31,534 nucleotides of DNA, from positions 1 through 31,534 of the IMG/VR virus record IMGVR_UViG_3300037558_000527. One strand, 5' to 3'. The position numbers and the translations under genes are program-made. Shown here piece after piece: positions 8,028 to 14,926 of this stretch; within the stretch, counting starts at the first letter, position 1, and each line of letters begins with the position of its first letter. The notes beneath the pieces are model-generated. The model saw only the letters and a list, made by a program, of their open reading frames with translations. It was not told where the DNA came from and searched no databases. The DNA comes from a virus.

Positions 8028-8286
8028 CTTTGGCTTTGCTTGGTGAGTAGAAGTCAGCCTGTGTGTAGACACCAAGCCTTTCCAGTTCTTTGAACGCTTC
8101 TAGTTCGTCGCTGGATTTGTACGGATGATCAGCGTCCCATGCGTCGATGGCACGGTCTGAACGATCTTTCTGCGTCTTGCTGTAATAGCCGAGCATGGCT
8201 TGCTCTTCGTCATATTGAGACGGAAGGCAATAGGGCACCCACTGCAACAGATCAAAAGCACGTTCTTCTGCGTCGAGATTAGTCAC
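7915..8286 (-). CDS. Hypothetical protein upstream of the helicase (123 aa)
   Basis: Starting at a GTG (8286-8284) that overlaps the previous stop, the product begins MTNLDAEERAFDLLQWVPYC and is acidic and helical (EEQAMLGYYSKTQKD, DELEAFKELERLG). The C-terminal 35 residues are Arg/Pro-rich and overlap the helicase N-terminus by about 113 bp. A TTG at 8313 is an alternative start. No family is recognised. Its location suggests an accessory role in replication, such as helicase loading, but no motif supports this. Confidence 0.6.
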   Translation of the reverse strand: MTNLDAEERAFDLLQWVPYCLPSQYDEEQAMLGYYSKTQKDRSDRAIDAWDADHPYKSSDELEAFKELERLGVYTQADFYSPSKAKDGHYTGRIKALRDSARKPEGPPRPSGPARPIRKHRPL

Positions 8287-8443
8287 GGGCAAGTGGCTCA
8301 GGCTCTGATGCAATTGCCTTTTGAAGCAGCAAATTGACCCAACCGGTGCGAGTGACGCCTATGGGCCTTTTCCGATCAATTTCAGAAATAACCCTGGGGT
8401 CGATAAGCACTCTGGTGTTCGTGATTTGGTCCAGTTCAGACAT
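8279..8443 (-). CDS. Small ribbon-helix-helix-like protein, first gene of the leftward operon (54 aa)
   Basis: The product reads MSELDQITNTRVLIDPRVIS then RKRPIGVTRTGWVNLLLQKA. It is a short strand followed by two helices, compatible with a ribbon-helix-helix fold. It is the first minus-strand gene leading into the helicase and lies opposite the rightward DNA-metabolism operon, so it could be an autoregulator of the divergent region. The ATG at 8443 is chosen over an upstream TTG at 8467. No Shine-Dalgarno sequence is visible. Confidence 0.6.
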   Translation of the reverse strand: MSELDQITNTRVLIDPRVISEIDRKRPIGVTRTGWVNLLLQKAIASEPEPLARD

Positions 8444-8446
8444 ATT

Positions 8447-8475
8447 TTGGGGTTGCTTTGCTGCCAAAGTATGCC
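8447..8475 (+). promoter_or_regulatory. Putative rightward promoter before the nuclease operon
   Basis: TTGGGG (8447-8452) and TATGCC (8470-8475) are separated by 17 bp on the plus strand, overlapping the leftward promoter candidate. It would give a short leader before the ATG at 8504. The hexamers are poor matches, so this is a weak call. Confidence 0.25.
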
Positions 8476-8496
8476 CATAGTGGCCACAGAGCGCAA
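8468..8496 (-). promoter_or_regulatory. Putative leftward promoter before the helicase operon
   Basis: On the minus strand TTGCGC (8496-8491) and CATACT (8473-8468) are separated by 17 bp, placing transcription start about 18 bases before the ATG at 8443. The match to the sigma-70 consensus is moderate. The location between two divergent operons supports it. Confidence 0.35.
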
Positions 8497-8503
8497 CCCC
8501 CTA

Positions 8504-9151
8504 ATGCTTGACCCAGTTCCAGATCTTGAGTTCCACGAAAAAATTCACCGTTATCGATGGCGGGGTGAATGGCTAGCGCACAACGTTTCTGATGTGCTTG
8601 ACGTTGATATGACGCCATTCAAGCGGGCCATGATCGACAAATACAAAGACGGCCCCGATGGATGGGCCGTCAGAGGGACGGCGATCCATAAGGCACTCGA
8701 GCTGCACTTAAAAAATGAGCCTCAAGCCTGTGACGATAAATGGTCACCATGGCTCGACCCACTGCTTGACAATCCATTTTTTTTAGGCGTCGAAACCTTG
8801 GCAACTGAATACAGGGTGATGGACAGATACAAAAGCCTTGGCGGCTCCTTTGACTTTTTAATCCGGTTGAAAGAAGAAGGGCTGGAGCCCAGCAAACAAT
8901 TGGTCATCCTGGGAGACCTAAAAAGTGTCAGTTCTAAAAAAGCGATTGCGGCTCGCAAGCCAGCAACGGCCCAGCTCGGTGCCTACATGTCTTGCCTAGC
9001 CCTAAATCAGCCCAATATCACGGTTGGGATGTGCGTCACCGTTGTGAGCGGCCCCGAAAAATGTAAGGTGATCAAGCAAGACCCAGAGGAGTGTCTTGAA
9101 GCCTGGGAAGGAGCTTGGAACGCCTTCCAAACAACGCAGCCAGACTTTTGA
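8504..9151 (+). CDS. PD-(D/E)XK exonuclease (RecB/Cas4-like nuclease)
   Basis: The 215-residue product has the motif order of RecB/Cas4-type nucleases. There is an N-terminal FHEKIHRYRWRGEW strand pair, RGTAIHKALELHL with the family histidine, YKSLGGSFDFLI with the catalytic GxxD aspartate, ILGDLKSVS with the D-x-K pair, and QLGAYMSCLAL with the downstream Gln-x-x-x-Tyr. No Cas4-type four-cysteine iron-sulfur cluster is evident. Such phage exonucleases prepare single-stranded ends for annealing proteins, fitting the ERF gene further on. The ATG at 8504 matches the usual N-terminus of such proteins; in-frame ATGs at 8471 and 8321 are alternatives. Confidence 0.85.
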   Translation: MLDPVPDLEFHEKIHRYRWRGEWLAHNVSDVLDVDMTPFKRAMIDKYKDGPDGWAVRGTAIHKALELHLKNEPQACDDKWSPWLDPLLDNPFFLGVETLATEYRVMDRYKSLGGSFDFLIRLKEEGLEPSKQLVILGDLKSVSSKKAIAARKPATAQLGAYMSCLALNQPNITVGMCVTVVSGPEKCKVIKQDPEECLEAWEGAWNAFQTTQPDF

Positions 9152-9165
9152 GCAGACAAATCCGA

Positions 9166-9366
9166 ATGCAGTGTCCAAAATGCTTTTCCTATCGCGTCCA
9201 TGTTGTGACGACCAAAAGGACTGTTGATGGCCCCTATGAAATAGTGCGGCGCCGTCATTGCAATAGCTGTGATTACAGGTGGTATACAGCGCAAGAGCCA
9301 GAGGTAAATATTGGCCCATATATCTCTTGGGCCGGGACTGGCGATCAGGTCAGAGTGCTGACTTAA
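9166..9366 (+). CDS. Orphan NrdR-like zinc ribbon protein (66 aa)
   Basis: The product begins MQCPKCFSYRVHVV and has RRRHCNSCDYRWYTAQE. The two CxxC pairs form a zinc ribbon, and the spacing plus RRRxCxxCxxRWxTxE ending closely resembles the N-terminal zinc ribbon of the ribonucleotide reductase repressor NrdR. The ATP-cone domain of NrdR is absent, and the remaining 25 residues are a short tail. It is therefore either a stand-alone DNA-binding ribbon or a truncated homologue. It sits between the nuclease and HNH genes. Binding target unknown. Confidence 0.7.
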   Translation: MQCPKCFSYRVHVVTTKRTVDGPYEIVRRRHCNSCDYRWYTAQEPEVNIGPYISWAGTGDQVRVLT

Positions 9367-9428
9367 ATAGAAGTAGGATTGAGTACCTCCACGCATCGAC
9401 GTGGGGTGCCATTGAGCAACTTCAGTTC

Positions 9429-9644
9429 ATGAGACGACTAGCAACTCGCACAGAGCGTAATTTGCTGGCGATCATCCAGAACTACCAATGCGCTATCTGC
9501 AATGCAGATCTTGCAAACGGCTTTGAATGTGATCACTTGGTGCCCTGGTCGAAAGGAGGTCAAACGACCTTTGAAAACCTTCAGGCGCTATGTCTCAATT
9601 GTCATTCAAGCAAAACGCAAGAAGAGGCCAAGCGGAGGTTATAA
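9429..9644 (+). CDS. HNH endonuclease
   Basis: The 71-residue product holds a complete HNH domain. CAIC is the first metal-binding pair, FECDHLVPWSKGGQTTFENL contains the catalytic Asp-His and the conserved Gly-Gly/Asn, and ALCLNCHSSKT contains the second CxxC plus His. The same frame runs upstream to a GTG at 9279, and some of that stretch looks coding (YLHASTWGAIEQLQF), so the protein may be longer. The 3' end overlaps the helicase start by 55 bp. Stand-alone phage HNH enzymes can be packaging partners or homing-type nucleases; being far from the terminase genes here, the role is open. Confidence 0.8.
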   Translation: MRRLATRTERNLLAIIQNYQCAICNADLANGFECDHLVPWSKGGQTTFENLQALCLNCHSSKTQEEAKRRL

Positions 9645-11383
9645 ACCGAGCCGCTGAACCAGGGAGATCAAGACTCTGCGCCAAGCTTCCAACCGGTTAT
9701 GGCAAAACTTTTACGGCCGCTTGCGTTTATTCAACGTTGCAGTCTCAAGGGCTTGTCGATCGTCTTCTCTACTTAGTCCCAACAACAGCACAGCTCAATC
9801 AGTTCGTGACGGATGGTCATGCTGATCTTTACAGCGCGAGCGTAAATGGCCCTCATTATGTTTGCGACGTTGCTTTTTCTGGCGCTGCTCAAACTTTTAA
9901 GCAACACAGAACAGGAAGCCATCAGATTTTTGCTTGCACGATTCAAGGATTGAGTGCAGCGGCCACAGGTTCAACCGTCAAGTCTCTTATGGAGTCGGGC
10001 CGGTGGATGATTTGTGTTGATGAATATCACCATTATGGGATGGATAAAACTTGGGGGAAAGCTGTTCTCGATATAGAAAGACTTCCTCAATGCAAATTTT
10101 TACTTGCAATGTCGGCCACTCCTTACCGTCCTGATTTTGATAGCGCCTTTGGTGAGCCAGACGTTGAGGTTACATACCGACAAGCGGTAGCAGAAAAAGC
10201 TGTTAAACCTCTTATGTGTCATTCCTACACATACAAGATTGACGCACTAGAGGAAGGTGATGTTGTCTCTTACACAACAGGCGATTTGGTAAATAAAGCA
10301 GGGAGTGACAGTCAAGAAGCACTTGAAAACGTTTTTCGTGAAATGCGCTGGTCTCCCAAATACATCAGTCCTTTAGTGGATACGCCTATTACTCGGATGA
10401 TGCGCGACAGGCTTTCGACAGGGCTACCGCTTCAAGTGCTTATCGGGGCATTTTGTTGCAGCCACGCAAATCAGGTTTGCGATCAAGTGCAAGGAATGTT
10501 TCCTGAGTTGCGAGTTGATTGGGTTGGGACTGGCTCAAACGGAAGAAGTGACAGAGAAAACAAACGAGTTCTTGAAAACTTTTGCCCTCCTAAAAAAGAT
10601 GGAAAACGCAATCCAGCAAATATTAAGCTTGACGTTCTGGTTCATGTGGGAATGGCAGGAGAGGGCCTTGATACGGTTTACGTTTCTGAAATCATTCACT
10701 TAAATCCTGCTAACAAAAACAACAGTAACGACCAGGAAAATGGCAGAGCTGCCCGGTACTTGGAAGGTGTTTTTGGGTGCATAAACGTCGAAGATGGCAC
10801 CGACTACGCATGTCAGGAATATATCGGGCGCGGCATTGAAAAAGCTTTTGACATGAGCCCAGCGGAAGCTGCAGAGGATGACACAGAGCCCGTAAGCATT
10901 GTTGAAAGAGACTGGGAAAACTGGGAGTTGCCTGACGAACCATCAGTCCAAATTTATGACGTTGAGTGCATCAACATCAACACCGGAGAAGTCAAACGCA
11001 TGGACCAAGCCATGATCGCTTCAGGTCTTTACAACGAACTAACCGATGACCAACGGGCAGAAAAAGCTATTGAGGTTTACATGAAAATGAGACGCAAGGA
11101 GGCAGAACAATTCAATGAAAGAAGCACTGTTGAAGTGCATAAAGACGCTGTTGATAAAGCCCTTGGCGCTGTTGCAAGACGTGTTGCTCACTTAATGACA
11201 TGCAAAGGCTCCAGGGTCGAGCGAAGCCTTAACGGAGATATTCGCAGACGAATTAACACTAGAAAAAAATATAACCTTGGTGCTGTTGATCGTGATGTCG
11301 CACAGCTCAAACGCCATTACTACTGGCTGAAAGATTTAGAAACCGAACTTATTGAAGGAGGCATCCCAACGTGGCTGAAATGA
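9590..11383 (+). CDS. SF2 DEAD/DEAH-box helicase
   Basis: The 597-residue superfamily 2 helicase has motif I LPTGYGKT (33-40), motif II VDEYHH (143-148, DEYH rather than DEAD), motif III SATP (175-178), motif V VHVGMAGEGLD (351-361) and motif VI QENGRAAR (382-389). The C-terminal 200 residues are helical and basic and contain no recognised domain. The motif set resembles UvsW/RecG-like or type III restriction-like helicases used in recombination and replication restart. All catalytic motifs are intact. It sits among nuclease, resolvase and annealing genes. Confidence 0.9.
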   Translation: MSQLSFKQNARRGQAEVINRAAEPGRSRLCAKLPTGYGKTFTAACVYSTLQSQGLVDRLLYLVPTTAQLNQFVTDGHADLYSASVNGPHYVCDVAFSGAAQTFKQHRTGSHQIFACTIQGLSAAATGSTVKSLMESGRWMICVDEYHHYGMDKTWGKAVLDIERLPQCKFLLAMSATPYRPDFDSAFGEPDVEVTYRQAVAEKAVKPLMCHSYTYKIDALEEGDVVSYTTGDLVNKAGSDSQEALENVFREMRWSPKYISPLVDTPITRMMRDRLSTGLPLQVLIGAFCCSHANQVCDQVQGMFPELRVDWVGTGSNGRSDRENKRVLENFCPPKKDGKRNPANIKLDVLVHVGMAGEGLDTVYVSEIIHLNPANKNNSNDQENGRAARYLEGVFGCINVEDGTDYACQEYIGRGIEKAFDMSPAEAAEDDTEPVSIVERDWENWELPDEPSVQIYDVECININTGEVKRMDQAMIASGLYNELTDDQRAEKAIEVYMKMRRKEAEQFNERSTVEVHKDAVDKALGAVARRVAHLMTCKGSRVERSLNGDIRRRINTRKKYNLGAVDRDVAQLKRHYYWLKDLETELIEGGIPTWLK

Positions 11384-12000
11384 TGATCAACACCGGACCG
11401 ATTGATTATCGGGATTCGTTAGCAAAAATTTCCCGTGAGAAATGGGACGATCTGTTTAGCAAGCGTCGAATCTATATTCACACCGAATTTGAACACGGCT
11501 GCGAATGCGTTGTTGACTGGCTACAAGAAGCGGAGCAATTTTATTCTGACCTTGGCTACAGCTCTGCAGACGAAATGCTGCTGGAACGGCTAGAGATTCC
11601 TCCGAACTGGGTGCGGATGGCAGCGGCTGTCTTAGAAGCTACGGGCGAGAACCTAAGCAAGACAGAGCTTGACCAAGCCATTGAGCTAAAAAGCAATGGT
11701 GGCGACCGACGCTCTGATGATTTTCATCCTAACAATGTAAGCCTGAAATCTCACGGCAACAGCGCCGAATACATCAAGGCACGGCTTAAGCGCGATCATC
11801 CAGAGATCGCCGAAGAGCTTGAGCAAGGGCAGCATCGTTCGGCTCGTGCTGCTGGCATTGCTGCTGGATTCATTAAGAACGTGCCCACCGTGCGCATGGT
11901 TGAGCCAACAAAAGCAGCAGAGGCGATCGTCGAGCGTGTTGGCGTTGAGTTTGCGGCTCAGTTAGCGATTGCGCTTGCAAGCCTTACCGCTGAGGGTTGA
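11371..12000 (+). CDS. Putative DNA-binding/replication accessory protein (209 aa)
   Basis: The start is GTG at 11371 with a strong Shine-Dalgarno GGAGG nine bases upstream, overlapping the helicase end by 13 bp. The N-terminal half is acidic and helical. A polar Gly/Arg/Asp/Asn-rich linker (about 110-130) leads to YIKARLKRDHPEIAEELEQG and RAAGIAAGFIKNV, a segment I recognise from many cyanobacterial and phage proteins and which resembles a helix-turn-helix. Its function is not known to me; DNA binding is inferred from that segment. Confidence 0.7.
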   Translation: MAEMMINTGPIDYRDSLAKISREKWDDLFSKRRIYIHTEFEHGCECVVDWLQEAEQFYSDLGYSSADEMLLERLEIPPNWVRMAAAVLEATGENLSKTELDQAIELKSNGGDRRSDDFHPNNVSLKSHGNSAEYIKARLKRDHPEIAEELEQGQHRSARAAGIAAGFIKNVPTVRMVEPTKAAEAIVERVGVEFAAQLAIALASLTAEG

Positions 12001-12060
12001 CAGGTATGCCCAGGCATGCCACCATGCTTTCAGGCGAGAGCTCCACATCAACTTTTTTCC

Positions 12061-12234
12061 ATGAAGTCACGTCCCCGCTACTACAAGCCTGAAAAAACAG
12101 GCTGGCTAGTTTTTTTTATTTTTGGCACGCTTTTTGCTGGCGCAACCTGGCTTACCTTGATCAGCGTTCACAATCAAATGCAAGTCACACATTGCGAGCA
12201 AGGCTGGCAACGCGCTTGTAAAGGATTGCGCTGA
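12061..12234 (+). CDS. Small single-pass membrane protein (57 aa)
   Basis: The product begins MKSRPRYYKPEKTGWLVFFI. A basic N-terminus precedes one hydrophobic helix (about 15-34, WLVFFIFGTLFAGATWLTLI) and a polar tail with two cysteines, suggesting N-in topology in the inner membrane. Its stop overlaps the next start (TGATG). Possible roles include superinfection exclusion or a lysis accessory, but nothing specific supports either. Confidence 0.55.
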   Translation: MKSRPRYYKPEKTGWLVFFIFGTLFAGATWLTLISVHNQMQVTHCEQGWQRACKGLR

Positions 12235-12551
12235 TGCCTTTTTACAACACGAATCAAGAAGACCCCAGCGAAGCTTTTGATTCATCTGCAAAAGTTGCAA
12301 ATCAATCTCTTGTAATCTTTCGATTGCTTGAGATGGCAAAAACGCCAATGAGCCCATCAATGGTTTACAAAGCCCTTGGTCAAGAGTGGCCCATCACCTC
12401 AATTAGGCGAGCAATGACGAATTTGACTGATGATGGGAAAATCGTCAAAACACAGAAAACAACAAAAGGTATTTACGGCAAAAAAGAACATCTATGGGCT
12501 TTGCCTGAGAAACCTACAACTACTGAACAAGCCGTATTGTTTGACTTTTAA
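12234..12551 (+). CDS. Winged-helix DNA-binding protein (105 aa)
   Basis: After a 20-residue polar N-terminus the product shows a winged-helix pattern: IFRLLEMAKTPMSPSMVYKA, then ITSIRRAMTNLTDDGKIVKT and a beta-wing ending in KEHLWALPEK. This is typical of small phage transcription regulators or replication adaptors. It follows the membrane protein with a TGATG overlap. No other classical repressor is seen in the window, so this and the ribbon-helix-helix candidates are the best regulatory proteins. Confidence 0.7.
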   Translation: MPFYNTNQEDPSEAFDSSAKVANQSLVIFRLLEMAKTPMSPSMVYKALGQEWPITSIRRAMTNLTDDGKIVKTQKTTKGIYGKKEHLWALPEKPTTTEQAVLFDF

Positions 12552-12596
12552 TTTTGGGCGGCTTTTGCGTAAGTCCCGTTTTACCCCCTCAACATC

Positions 12597-12800
12597 ATGA
12601 AATCAGTCGCTATCAATCTTGACGCCGACCGCGCAGAAAAGCTTATGAAGCTTTCTGAGACCACTTCTGGCTACACCGTTGAAGTCGAAGTTGCAGGCCA
12701 AACAATTGAAGTGCAGCAACGCAAAGTCGCACCGACTACGCTTGCTTTGGCTTTGCTGAACTCTGCAATTGACACCGCCTTTGACAACCTGCCCAAGTAG
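12597..12800 (+). CDS. Small hypothetical protein (67 aa)
   Basis: The product begins MKSVAINLDADRAEKLMKLS. It has strands (YTVEVEVAGQTIEVQQRKV) followed by a C-terminal helix (LALALLNSAIDTAF). No family is recognised. It overlaps the resolvase start by 32 bp, assuming the TTG start of that gene. Confidence 0.6.
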   Translation: MKSVAINLDADRAEKLMKLSETTSGYTVEVEVAGQTIEVQQRKVAPTTLALALLNSAIDTAFDNLPK

Positions 12801-13227
12801 TTTCACGTTTACCGTCCTTGGCAAGCCAGCCCCACAAGGCAGCAAGCGTCATGTTGGCAGAGGCATTCTTTTGGAGTCTTCTAAACGTTGCAAGCCATGG
12901 AGACAAGACGTTAAATATGCTGCGCTTGAGGCTTTACCAGATGGCTGGTATGCCATGATGGATAAGCCCATTTTGGTCTCGGTCACTTTTATATTTGCCA
13001 GACCAAAAGGCCACTTCCGCACTAACGGAGAACTCAAGCCAAAAGCCCCTTCTCATTGCACCGCACGAGTTGGCGACACAGATAAATTGTGCCGCAGCAT
13101 TTTGGATGCACTTTCAAATTCAGTGTTTTCAGATGACTCGCAGGTGATTGCTCTAAATGCTCAAAAACGTTATGCCACAAGAAACGAACAACCCTCCGCA
13201 ATCATTACCATTGCAGCCATTAGTTGA
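12769..13227 (+). CDS. rusA: RusA-like Holliday junction resolvase
   Basis: The 152-residue product has the RusA family layout. There is an N-terminal strand FTFTVLGKPAPQGSKRH (12-28), a PWRQDVKYAA helix, then VTFIFARPK (72-80). The catalytic region follows: GDTDKLCRSILDALSNSVF with Asp103, Asp105, Lys106 and Asp113, then DDSQV (122-126). RusA dimers cut four-way DNA junctions; in phages they resolve recombination or packaging intermediates. No ATG lies near the N-terminus, so a TTG at 12769 or 12781 is the likely start, overlapping the previous gene. The ERF gene follows with a 56-bp overlap. Confidence 0.88.
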   Translation: MTPPLTTCPSSFTFTVLGKPAPQGSKRHVGRGILLESSKRCKPWRQDVKYAALEALPDGWYAMMDKPILVSVTFIFARPKGHFRTNGELKPKAPSHCTARVGDTDKLCRSILDALSNSVFSDDSQVIALNAQKRYATRNEQPSAIITIAAIS

Positions 13228-13852
13228 AGCTTTAGTTAACTTTCACAAGACCGTTCCAGCAATCAACAAAACAGCAAAAGCACAGTACGGCAACTTTGCT
13301 GATCTTGAGACTGTTCTTTCAACTGTCACCCCGCATCTAATTAAAAACGGGTTGGCTGTCTCTCAAGGTTTTGAGCCAAGCAGCCATGACAACAACCCTG
13401 TGCTTGTCACACAGTTGTTGCATGTCAGCGGTGGTCAACTCATCAGCCGCTTGCCCATGGTCGTCGGTGGTCGAGGGAAGAATCCACTTCATGACTTCGG
13501 TGCTAGTTGCACCTACTCCCGAAGATATAGTTTATTGGCCATCCTTGGCCTCACAGCCGACATGGATGTTGATGGTGACTTTGCCGACCCTGCAGAGTCC
13601 AAGCCAGCAAAAGCAGCGCCTAAGCCTGCAGCAAAGATTGAAGGCATTGCTGAAAACGATCAACCATTGTCAAAAGAAGATCGCGAAGATTGCCTTGGTT
13701 TAATTCAACAGCTATCACCAGAAGGCTTGCAAAGTTTCTTGGTTACATTTCGGAGCCGTTTTGGCCTCTCCGATTCTGCCAAAGTCGCACCGGCTTTAAC
13801 TTCAGTTAAGCACCGAGACTGGGTTATTGAAACCCTCAGAAATCATGTCTGA
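13172..13852 (+). CDS. erf: ERF-family single-strand DNA annealing protein
   Basis: The 226-residue product carries the ERF-family core: AQYGNFADLETVLSTVTPHL (about 37-56), and further on the signature HDFGASCTYSRRYSLLAILG followed by an acidic DMDVDGDFAD. ERF proteins anneal complementary single strands for phage recombination and circularisation. An Ala/Lys/Pro linker then leads to a small helical C-terminal domain. The upstream ATG at 13157 would add five residues. With the nuclease at 8504, the SF2 helicase and RusA, it completes a recombination set. Confidence 0.88.
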   Translation: MPQETNNPPQSLPLQPLVEALVNFHKTVPAINKTAKAQYGNFADLETVLSTVTPHLIKNGLAVSQGFEPSSHDNNPVLVTQLLHVSGGQLISRLPMVVGGRGKNPLHDFGASCTYSRRYSLLAILGLTADMDVDGDFADPAESKPAKAAPKPAAKIEGIAENDQPLSKEDREDCLGLIQQLSPEGLQSFLVTFRSRFGLSDSAKVAPALTSVKHRDWVIETLRNHV

Positions 13853-14036
13853 CGATGAAAAGACAGCACAAGCCAAGCGTGATGAAGACCGGCGTCATCT
13901 GCACTTTCAAGTTCGGCTGGACACTGATCTAGCCATGTCGGTCCGGCACTTCATGAAGTCTCGGGGCTACAACCAAAACCAGGCTTTAAGCCTCATTATC
14001 TCACAGTTTTTTCGCAACAAAAAATCTAATGGCTGA
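13845..14036 (+). CDS. Ribbon-helix-helix-like protein (63 aa)
   Basis: The product begins MSDDEKTAQAKRDEDRRHLH, then FQVRLDTDLAMSVRHFMKSR and GYNQNQALSLIISQFFRNKK. One strand followed by two helices with a basic end resembles CopG-type ribbon-helix-helix regulators. The ATG overlaps the end of the ERF gene. An upstream in-frame ATG at 13827 is possible but lies inside ERF coding sequence. Confidence 0.65.
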   Translation: MSDDEKTAQAKRDEDRRHLHFQVRLDTDLAMSVRHFMKSRGYNQNQALSLIISQFFRNKKSNG

Positions 14037-14349
14037 TTTCGTTCCCGCACTTACGCATCAAATCAAATGGTCCGTTGGTGAAAACCGCTTTGATACAGAA
14101 GGCAAGCAACCCAAGCAGTTGTCCTTGTTCGTAACCAAGCAGTCCATCCTTGAGCTTGCGTCTTATCTACAAAAGCTGGCTGGAGAAACTGATCGGGTCA
14201 AGCCTGGCAAGGTGTGGGATTTTTCTAAAAAAGCAGAAATCGAGGTCGAAGGCTTCTACTTAAACGGCAAGGGTCAGACCGGTCAATACGGCGACTTTGG
14301 CTCGATCAACCTGCAGCAAATACAGAGCAACAACACCGTTGATTTCTGA
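14029..14349 (+). CDS. Hypothetical protein (106 aa)
   Basis: The product begins MADFVPALTHQIKWSVGENR. It contains LSLFVTKQSILELASYLQKL, and KAEIEVEGFYLNGKGQTGQY toward the end. It is a mixed alpha/beta soluble protein with no recognised family. It overlaps the preceding stop by 8 bp and lies in the recombination operon downstream of ERF, a position where single-strand-binding or ERF-accessory proteins are often found, but no such motif is evident. Confidence 0.65.
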   Translation: MADFVPALTHQIKWSVGENRFDTEGKQPKQLSLFVTKQSILELASYLQKLAGETDRVKPGKVWDFSKKAEIEVEGFYLNGKGQTGQYGDFGSINLQQIQSNNTVDF

Positions 14350-14393
14350 TTGATGCAATGGGCGCGGCTTGCCACCGTGCCTATCCTTTTGAA

Positions 14394-14609
14394 ATGAAGC
14401 CAACGATCAAGCAAGTAGAAAAAGATGGAGAGCTTGTTTGGCAAATCGAGGCGGTTGGCCTCACAAAATTTCATGCGCAAAAATGGCAAGCAGAATGGCT
14501 TTACAACTACCTGACAAGCCTCTATAACTGCGACGAGACCAACCCTCAGCATTTGAGTCATGGCCCCAGTGAACATGAACTGGACGACCCGTCCTCAGGA
14601 TCAAATTGA
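14394..14609 (+). CDS. Hypothetical protein (71 aa)
   Basis: The product begins MKPTIKQVEKDGELVWQIEA. It has two strands, then a helix (KWQAEWLYNYLTSLYNCDET) and a polar disordered tail. An ATG at 14358 would add 12 residues. No family is recognised. Confidence 0.5.
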   Translation: MKPTIKQVEKDGELVWQIEAVGLTKFHAQKWQAEWLYNYLTSLYNCDETNPQHLSHGPSEHELDDPSSGSN

Positions 14610-14748
14610 TGCGGCCAAAGCAAAAGTCCGGGACACGTTGCACGAATCCAACCCAAAGCTGACTGCATTAGAAAAAGCTTTTAGGGCTTCTGCGTTGCGT
14701 CAAAAAAGACGGCCTCAAGCAAAGCAACATGACCAACGCATTGTTTGA
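14575..14748 (+). CDS. Small basic hypothetical protein (57 aa)
   Basis: The product begins MNWTTRPQDQIDAAKAKVRD, followed by a helix and a basic tail (RQKRRPQAKQ). It is the last gene of the rightward operon. Its end overlaps, tail to tail, the end of the minus-strand gene at 14681-14926 by 68 bp. An ATG at 14560 is an alternative start. Confidence 0.45.
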   Translation: MNWTTRPQDQIDAAKAKVRDTLHESNPKLTALEKAFRASALRQKRRPQAKQHDQRIV

Positions 14749-14926
14749 GAAGCTTGCTTTGGTGCGCTTGTGTACGCATTAGCGACACGCAGAGCTGTGA
14801 CAAAACGTCGATGTTTTCGCAGTCTTCAATAAATCGAATATTGCGTTCTAGCCTTAACTCTTCTTCAAGGCTCTGTTCGACCACCATCCAGTCGAAAGTG
14901 TTTGATAGCGCGTTTTTCGGAGGCAT
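14681..14926 (-). CDS. Conserved small helical protein at the end of the lysis cluster (81 aa)
   Basis: The product begins MPPKNALSNTFDWMVVEQSL, then has EEELRLERNIRFIEDCENID and LCVSLMRTQAHQSKLLKQCV. It is nearly all helical and probably coiled. From memory, a protein with the same EEELRLERNIR...LCxSLMRQ...HQxKLLxQ pattern recurs in cyanophages; its function is unknown. The ATG at 14926 is fixed by a good Shine-Dalgarno (AGAGGAG, spacing 4). The longer frame start at 14959 lacks one. Confidence 0.7.
   Translation of the reverse strand: MPPKNALSNTFDWMVVEQSLEEELRLERNIRFIEDCENIDVLSQLCVSLMRTQAHQSKLLKQCVGHVALLEAVFFDATQKP

Noticed and set aside
9002-9396. Two minus-strand frames opposite the nuclease end and zinc ribbon
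   Set aside because: They are antisense to the nuclease C-terminus and the NrdR-like ribbon, with no coding pattern.
12002-12020. Short direct repeat ggtatgcc / ggcatgcc between genes
   Set aside because: Too short and single-paired to call a site; no neighbouring symmetry or T-tract.
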